Assembly (NCBI GenBank): GCA_001970855.1
Contig: LSSN01000180.1
Span: 1-55,627, forward strand
Direction: 5' to 3'
Source: Smittium culicis
Taxonomy: Eukaryota; Kickxellomycota; Harpellomycetes; Harpellales; Legeriomycetaceae
Length of the DNA stretch: 55,627 bases
In this document: positions 49,834-55,627 of the stretch, one piece after another
Position numbering within the stretch: the stretch's first letter is position 1
Layout: each line of letters opens with the position of its first letter
The notes under the pieces: generated by a model
Seen by the model: only the letters and a program-made list of their open reading frames with translations
Database searches by the model: none
Told to the model about the DNA's origin: nothing
Position numbers and translations under genes: made by a program

Positions 49834-50643
49834 ATGTTTATATCAAAATTTGCAGCATATTCCGCACTTACACTATATACTCAAATAGTCTCACTAGTTA
49901 TTACCAATGAACAGAAATGCATCGCTGAAAATTGTGATAACGATTTTAGTAATTATAACTGTGTTGAAAAATGTCAAAATTATCCAAATATTACAAAAAG
50001 TAATACAAAAGAGATGGATACGTGCATGGATACATGCTTGAATGGAAACAGCTACTCCGAATCTAGAGATTGCCTAGAAAGGTGTGGTAAAACGGCTCAA
50101 GTGCCTGCTATTCCATTCAATAGTTCAGTTCAAGGTTATAAAGTTCTTTCAGGAAATTATAATGATGATAAACGAATAGAAAACAAATCAGATGCTCAAA
50201 AAGATTCAAATAAAGATGGTGGAAAAGTGAATTCTGGAGATATTCAGATACCATTTTTGGAGGTTCCAAATAGCGCCAGAGACACATATAACAGCCAAAA
50301 GCCACAAGTTACACCAAATAAAATCACCTCCATCCCAATACCAGTGAATGAATCAAATGATATTAACAAAGATAATTCATCTAAAGATTCCGGAAAAAGT
50401 GATCTTGATAACAATGCTAAAGACGAAGATAGAAGTTCAACAGCCGCATATCCAACTGAAACTATACTGAAGGTGAACAATGCTAAAAATATCAGAGGAA
50501 AAGCTGTTGGGGCGGAGCTCGAAGCGCCAGTTAAAAATTCGTCTATAACTCACACCAAATCAATGTCTTCAAAAGGTACATCCAAGCTTACAAACTACAA
50601 GTGTACCTTTTTTATGGTTATTTTCGTTATACTCACATTTTAA
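49834..50643 (+). CDS. Secreted, probably GPI-anchored eight-cysteine protein, copy 1
   Basis: Single exon of 269 residues. Hydrophobic signal peptide at about 1-24 (start MFISKFAAYSALTLY). Then a compact cysteine domain (about 29-90) with spacing C-x4-C-x8-C-x3-C-x16-C-x3-C-x11-C-x3-C. A long hydrophilic Ser/Asn/Lys/Asp-rich stalk follows, and the protein ends in a short hydrophobic tail (CTFFMVIFVILTF) after small residues, as a GPI-anchor signal does. The gene at 53283 has the same layout and the same cysteine spacing to within one residue, so these are paralogues. The spacing does not fit CFEM (no CxC). No known domain recognised. Function unknown; cell-surface or secreted role is inferred from topology. 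It stands alone in AT-rich DNA. Confidence 0.85.
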   Translation: MFISKFAAYSALTLYTQIVSLVITNEQKCIAENCDNDFSNYNCVEKCQNYPNITKSNTKEMDTCMDTCLNGNSYSESRDCLERCGKTAQVPAIPFNSSVQGYKVLSGNYNDDKRIENKSDAQKDSNKDGGKVNSGDIQIPFLEVPNSARDTYNSQKPQVTPNKITSIPIPVNESNDINKDNSSKDSGKSDLDNNAKDEDRSSTAAYPTETILKVNNAKNIRGKAVGAELEAPVKNSSITHTKSMSSKGTSKLTNYKCTFFMVIFVILTF

Positions 50644-53282
50644 TAGCATTAATATTACCTTTAAAGCTGCTATTTTTAATATATTTTAATTTTTTTTGTA
50701 ATAAATTTATAAAAAGATAAAATAACGATTATTAGAATGACGTTTCGCTCATTTTTTTACTATATTTTATAACCAAAACAGCTTTAATCTTTCTATAAAC
50801 ATGCTATTTTTATTTCATCGACTTCAATTTATATCCTTTCTATCAAATAAGAAAAAAAAATTTTATTATAATAAATTCAATTTTCATAATATTTACTATT
50901 AAAGGATCTCATCTTATTAGTCAAATCTAAAATAACTACTGTTAAATATAATACAAATAGTAGCTTATATTTTTTCTATTCGGGATAGAAATTATATAAA
51001 TGAAAGTCGAAATGCACTCAGTTTTTTAGCTTGAAAAATTATACAATTAGATACTTTAATGATTGAATTCTTCTATAATTGATGTTAAAATTACTTATTT
51101 GGTTGGAAAAATTAATAAATAAAATTAAAACTGAATGGAAAATAGGGACAACGGAATAAAATAATCCAAAGTTTTTTTATATAGATCAAGCCTAATTCTA
51201 TCCTTAACGCATAAATCTCGTATTAATAAATATAATTTTTCGATATCAAAACAATAAAATTTACTTGTAAAATCTACAGAAAATTCAATTTTTTAAGTCG
51301 TATGAACGTTAAACCATCTAATTAATGAATTGAAGTGATTATAAATCAGCAAGATAAAATTTATGCTGTTTTATAGTGATAAATTTTCATGCACAGGCGT
51401 GAATAAAAAAAAGTCTAAAAACGCGTTATATTTGAAAGCGATAGATGTATGATGACACGTTTTTTTGAATGAAAAATATTCGTTATTTTAAATTCATTTT
51501 TAAAAAAAAAATGCATATCTTGTATTAATATCCAAATTTAAATTTATCAATTTAGTTTGTATGTATTTTTTATCAAAAGTTGTGCTAAATTCTGATTATT
51601 TATTAAAATTGAGGGTTTTTTTACTTTCTCTAGCTTTCTTGCGTTTTCTGAAGATAAAATGCAGATGTATAATACCTGATAAAACTTATTTAGCGCTAAA
51701 TTAGCATAAAATAAAGTAAATATAGCTAATACAAGATGAAAATTTAATTTTTATAGATAAAATTTTTAATTTCATAGTTTAAAGGTATTAATTTATTTTT
51801 TCGGGGTTTATATAGTATTTTATAGAACTATATTATTTAATTTCAATATAGTATTTTCCACATTTTTTATTATGATCAATGATTTTTATTGATCATGCCA
51901 GAATAATTATCTTTCTAATATATTATTGTTTATTAGTTATTATTGAGAAATATAAATAAGTTAACTCCATTAATCTGGCATTCTATAAAATATATAAGTG
52001 GGTAAAACTTTATGGATAACTCTCAAGATAATTAATTTTTTAAACTCTCCCATTTTTTTTCTAAAATCATTTTAAAATCTGCATATCTGCAGTATTGCAA
52101 TTCTAGAGTATATTAGCATATTTTTCGATGCAAGGATATCAAAATTTCACCCAAATAAATAACTTATGTATATTTTTCTCATGCTATATTCAACCTGCAT
52201 ATTTATCTAATTCAACTAATTATCATAAAACCAAAAAAAATGCATGTTATTATCAAAAAAATTACCATTTTTACCAATAAAAATTAATCAAGATATTCAT
52301 AAATTTTTAAATTTTTTTTTTTGAAATTAGAAATGAATATTTGTTCAATAAACTTGTATATAAAACTAAAACATAATATCAATCTATTAAATTCAAAAAA
52401 AAAATACATATCCAGCGAAACTTATTTTTTTAGAGCTTGGTGTATTTTAGTTTCAGAAAGTTCAAAAATATTAACAAATTAGTTTATGTTTTAGCCTCAA
52501 TATCTAAAAAAACGAGATGAAGCAGAATCTGAAGAAATGAAAATATGATTATTACGCACTTTAATTCTTTGAAATATGAATGACAAACCAATTAATCTCG
52601 TTAATGTCGTTAATAATAATAATTTAAAATACAGATAATATCGAGTTTAAAAATAATACATTTCTTGTATATTGAAACTATTTAAAAAAAATTAAACAAT
52701 ATTTTGAAGTACTTCTATGCAATTTTATGCATCATTTTGATTTCAAATTTTCGTTTTAAAGTTATTATATATAGGAAATAAAGCTTTAATACATATATCA
52801 TATATTATTTAAGTTTTAATATTATCTATGAATATGGATTGTTCCCTAATTATCCGACTTTAGCTACTGCATAACGCCACTTACATCTATAAAAAAAAAG
52901 TATATACATGAAAGCCCAACAGAAATAAAAACATCAGATATATATTTATTTGCTGAAATTATATATTAATTTTATATTATTTTAATATTTTGTGTTTTCA
53001 ATATAGAGTATTGTCTCATAAAACGCATAATAAAATACCTGCATTGAATATACCGGTATATACTGGTTGGGGACGGGGGAGGATGTGGCTCTAAATTTTT
53101 ATTTATATATGTTATCACTTATTTACTTCAAAAAATATATAAATAAATACAAAAGGAAAATTTAAATATTGATCTAAAATTTCAAATTTTCTAAAAAAAA
53201 AAACCCCCCGACTTTCTATTTATTTATTAAAAGATACGCTAATAAATTATAAAACATTATCTGTATCAAGTTGAGAGAGAAA
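50644..53282. other. AT-rich spacer between the two cysteine-rich genes
   Basis: About 2.6 kb of AT-rich DNA. No ORF, repeat family or RNA gene is supportable. A small GC-rich patch near 53060-53090 has no evident function. Confidence 0.5.
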
Positions 53283-53906
53283 ATGAGTATAAGGACATTT
53301 ATTAAATTCTCATTGTGCGCTATTTTTGCATTAGGCGATGGTGATGACACGAACTCGAGAGAAAACTGCGTGAAGAAATACTGCCCTGCCGGTATGTATG
53401 ACGTTAATTGCGTTGCAAGGTGCTATGATGTACCAAGCCCAAACGAGGATATGATAAGAAACACGCAAAAATGCTACAATGAGTGCTGGAAGCTCGGCGC
53501 TAATAACCCGTTTATTCAAGGTTGCCTAATCAAATGCAATGAAACAGAGTATAACCCGCCATTTACCTCAAAATATAAGGCAAATAACGGCAAGGAAAAT
53601 ACGACTACTTGCACTAAGGAGAATGGGAAATATCCGGAACATTGTGACCCTGCAATAATAACCAAAGACAATAATGGAAAAAATTTCGAGGATTTAGACC
53701 AAAAAAAAAACTTTGATGAGCGAGAAAAATCAGATTTGAACAAGAATCCAAGGAATAGTAACAAAGACAATAATAAAAAGCTCGTTTCTGGAAGCGAAGT
53801 CTTAAAAGGTCAAGAAAACGCTGGATCAAACAAAATTTATCCAAATTTAGTTTCAATGATTTCTGCCTGTGTAATCATTACATTATCTATAAATTGTCTG
53901 ATTTAA
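53283..53906 (+). CDS. Secreted, probably GPI-anchored eight-cysteine protein, copy 2
   Basis: Single exon of 207 residues starting MSIRTFIKFSLCAIFALG, a probable signal peptide. The cysteine domain follows with spacing C-x4-C-x8-C-x3-C-x16-C-x3-C-x12-C-x3-C, the same as the gene at 49834 apart from one residue. Conserved residues are few beyond the cysteines and the NC-V-x-x-C and C-L-x-x-C contexts, so the two have diverged far while holding the scaffold. A Lys/Asn/Asp-rich stalk and a C-terminal hydrophobic segment (SMISACVIITLSINCLI) complete the GPI-like layout. GC content of the gene is above its surroundings, which supports real coding. Confidence 0.83.
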   Translation: MSIRTFIKFSLCAIFALGDGDDTNSRENCVKKYCPAGMYDVNCVARCYDVPSPNEDMIRNTQKCYNECWKLGANNPFIQGCLIKCNETEYNPPFTSKYKANNGKENTTTCTKENGKYPEHCDPAIITKDNNGKNFEDLDQKKNFDEREKSDLNKNPRNSNKDNNKKLVSGSEVLKGQENAGSNKIYPNLVSMISACVIITLSINCLI

Positions 53907-54309
53907 TTGCTTTTTGTTAAACAATTTATACCTCATCGCATTTTAATATATTTATAATAACCTTTAATTGATTTAACAAATTATGATCTTTATTAAATAA
54001 TTTTATAACTTACACAACTTTTTTATATTAAAATACATCTTTAATATGAAATTATCGACTATCTATAATTATTTTCAAAAAAAAAAAATCATATGACCCC
54101 CATTCCCATTCACTTTCCTTCACTCTGATCCATTTATGTTTTGTGTTCACTATTTATTACTAAAAAGCAAATTGAAACATGTTGAAAATTACTTATAAAT
54201 CTAATAGTATGTTTTTTTTCGAAAAATTTATTAAAACGTAAATAAATAGTATATAAAAATAATATAAAAATAATTAATGATGTTAAATAAGAGTAAAAAA
54301 TTTTATCAA

Positions 54310-55230
54310 CAAAATTTTTTCAACTGACCCCCCCTTCGCCGCTCTAGCAGCTCCATAACTTTTGGGCATTGACTCAAGGGGACTGGTACATCACTTATAC
54401 TTTCTAGTATAAGTGATCTGGATACACGAATGCCGTTCAAAAAAATTGACTGCTTCAAGCTCATAAATTTGATCAGCTGTGCCAGATCAAAGCTGGCTCA
54501 ATGATTGATTAGATTCTCCCGTCTCCCTCAAAAAAATTTTACCAGCTAGTCCCAACCGGGCTTCATTGAAATTTATATAGTAAAAAATTTTCTGCAGAAC
54601 TGATCGAAGCTAGTATGAACGTTCGATCGTTTTATTCTGATCTCAGTGGCACATAGCGCAGTCTAATAGTGTGTGATCTGCAGTCTCAGGCCCGCTTAAC
54701 ATGTAGAAGGAGGGAGATAATATATATATTTTCAATGAATATATTAGTGTTGGATAGGCGCTGGGTAGTTCAAATAGCTGCTCATTCGCAGTTTCCCGAT
54801 GCCCTGGAAGCCCAGCTTATCTGTATGGGGGTACAACTGCTTGAAGGCAAATCTAACTGCTTTTGGGTTTTGTTTTTCAGTTAATACCCCATTATTGTAT
54901 TTTGAACTAATTATTTTTGATATTTCTATTGGAAAATGAAATTACAGTCTGCCCAGTAACGCCTGTCTATAAGTGTCTTTTTTTTTTCCATCTTGAGCTG
55001 CCAGTTACCCAGGTTGAATTTTTGAGCCTTAATTGGCTTGTAGATGTGATCGGGAATCCACTTTCTGGATAGTGACTTATTAATGAAAGGCTCTCTCACG
55101 TGCGGTACTGATACGGAGGAGCACTGAGGTGATACCCAGTTCTTTGCAGTTTGGTTTCATGGAAGCGCTTTTTCCAATCTTGGAAACCTAACGCTTTTGA
55201 TTATTATTAAATTGTATCTAAAATATTACT
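54310..55230 (-). pseudogene. LINE 3' portion: reverse-transcriptase C-terminus, zinc-knuckle remnant and tail
   Basis: Minus-strand reading from 55160 down gives KPNCKELGITSVLLRISTAR then ERAF, SRKWIPDHIYKPIKA, then near 54700 MLSGPETADHTLLDCAMC, a worn form of the C-x2-C...H-x4-C knuckle found near the end of many LINE ORFs. At 54390-54320 comes SPLESMPKSYGAARAAKGG with SVEKI. Many stops and frame changes. It shares the RT block with 47.8 kb and the tail with 9.3 and 41.9 kb, which ties all fragments to one family. Confidence 0.8.
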
Positions 55231-55239
55231 AAACTGATC

Positions 55240-55405
55240 AGGATCTTGAACAGGAAACAGCCAAAATTTTGAACGACATCCAAGTTCCCGGAACACTTAC
55301 ACTAAAAAGTATAAGCGATTCATCAGCCCGCTTGAAAAAATCCCCAGTGGGTATTGAACATTTAGTGGGGCAAAGGGGGACCAGTTGAAAAAATTTTTTT
55401 TTATG
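55240..55405 (+). mobile_element. Second LINE 3' end, plus orientation
   Basis: About 150 bp inverted relative to 54320-54460, with matching blocks on both sides: ACTTATACTTT-TAGT-TAAGTG, TG-CGTTCAAAA and TTTTTTCAACTG-CCCCC. The tail peptide frame reads PLEKIPSGY, then a stop, then GAKGDQLKKF. It is a second, 5'-truncated insertion pointing away from the first. Confidence 0.7.
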
Positions 55406-55475
55406 TTTTTTAAACATTTCTTATTTTTTTGTGTATACTTTTAAATAATGGTTAATAAGGTCGCTGAGGCCATAA

Positions 55476-55627
<152 letters not shown>

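Noticed and set aside
49834..53906. The two cysteine-rich proteins as CFEM-domain proteins
   Set aside because: Both have eight cysteines, a signal peptide and a GPI-like end, but CFEM contains a CxC step and different spacings; here the steps are CX3C and CX4C.
54310..55405. A DNA transposon with 150-bp terminal inverted repeats
   Set aside because: Interior encodes LINE reverse-transcriptase and zinc-knuckle remnants, and single copies of the same end occur alone elsewhere, so two opposed LINE fragments explain it better.

Overview
The window looks like a piece of nuclear chromosome from an AT-rich, intron-bearing early-diverging fungus. Fungal identity rests on an Mdm12 (fungal ERMES subunit), a PMT-type protein O-mannosyltransferase and GPI-anchored-like secreted proteins. 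Mdm12 and a BolA protein with a mitochondrial-type leader argue for ordinary mitochondria, and so against the equally AT-rich anaerobic Neocallimastigomycota. A TMEM94 homologue, a Tcp10/G-box-like protein and an apparently undivided Mad3/BUB1 gene are unlike yeasts. My best guess is a zygomycete-grade gut fungus of the Kickxellomycotina (Harpellales) type; this is inference, not proof.

Layout. 0.2-17 kb is the gene-dense part: BUD32 (+), a Tcp10-like gene (-), TMEM94-like (-), BolA1/Bol1 (+) and BUB1 (-). I rebuilt the exon structures by hand from splice signals and reading-frame phase. Introns are 67-357 nt and nearly all end in TAG. About 17.1-20.05 kb is a less AT-rich block of decayed coding-like DNA. 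A 373-base N gap follows (20550-20922), flanked by a 224-bp direct repeat that looks like an uncollapsed contig overlap. 21.1-28.9 kb is a very AT-rich desert with a TTAGTC hexamer array and scattered relics. 28.9-39.7 kb holds MDM12, a PMT gene and an F-box/LRR-like gene, all on the minus strand. 39.7-55.6 kb is mostly AT-rich desert with mobile-element relics and two related genes for small secreted, GPI-anchored-like proteins with eight cysteines (49.8 and 53.3 kb).

Mobile DNA. Two families recur. One is a non-LTR (LINE) retrotransposon seen as 3' fragments at 9.3, 41.9, 47.7-48.3, 54.3-55.2 and 55.3 kb; several copies keep the same conserved C-terminal peptide frame, and two lie next to (TAA)n tracts. 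The other is a roughly 195-bp MITE with CCCTTT/AAAGGG ends next to TTAA-like sites, suggestive of piggyBac-type mobilisation, with five fairly full copies and one fragment; two copies form an inverted pair.

The genes do not form one pathway. They are housekeeping functions: tRNA t6A synthesis (BUD32), ER ion transport or signalling (TMEM94), Fe-S handling (BolA), spindle checkpoint (BUB1), ER-mitochondria lipid contact (MDM12) and ER O-mannosylation (PMT). The most novel material is the eight-cysteine protein pair, the Tcp10/G-box-like protein in a putatively non-flagellate fungus, and the MITE and LINE families.
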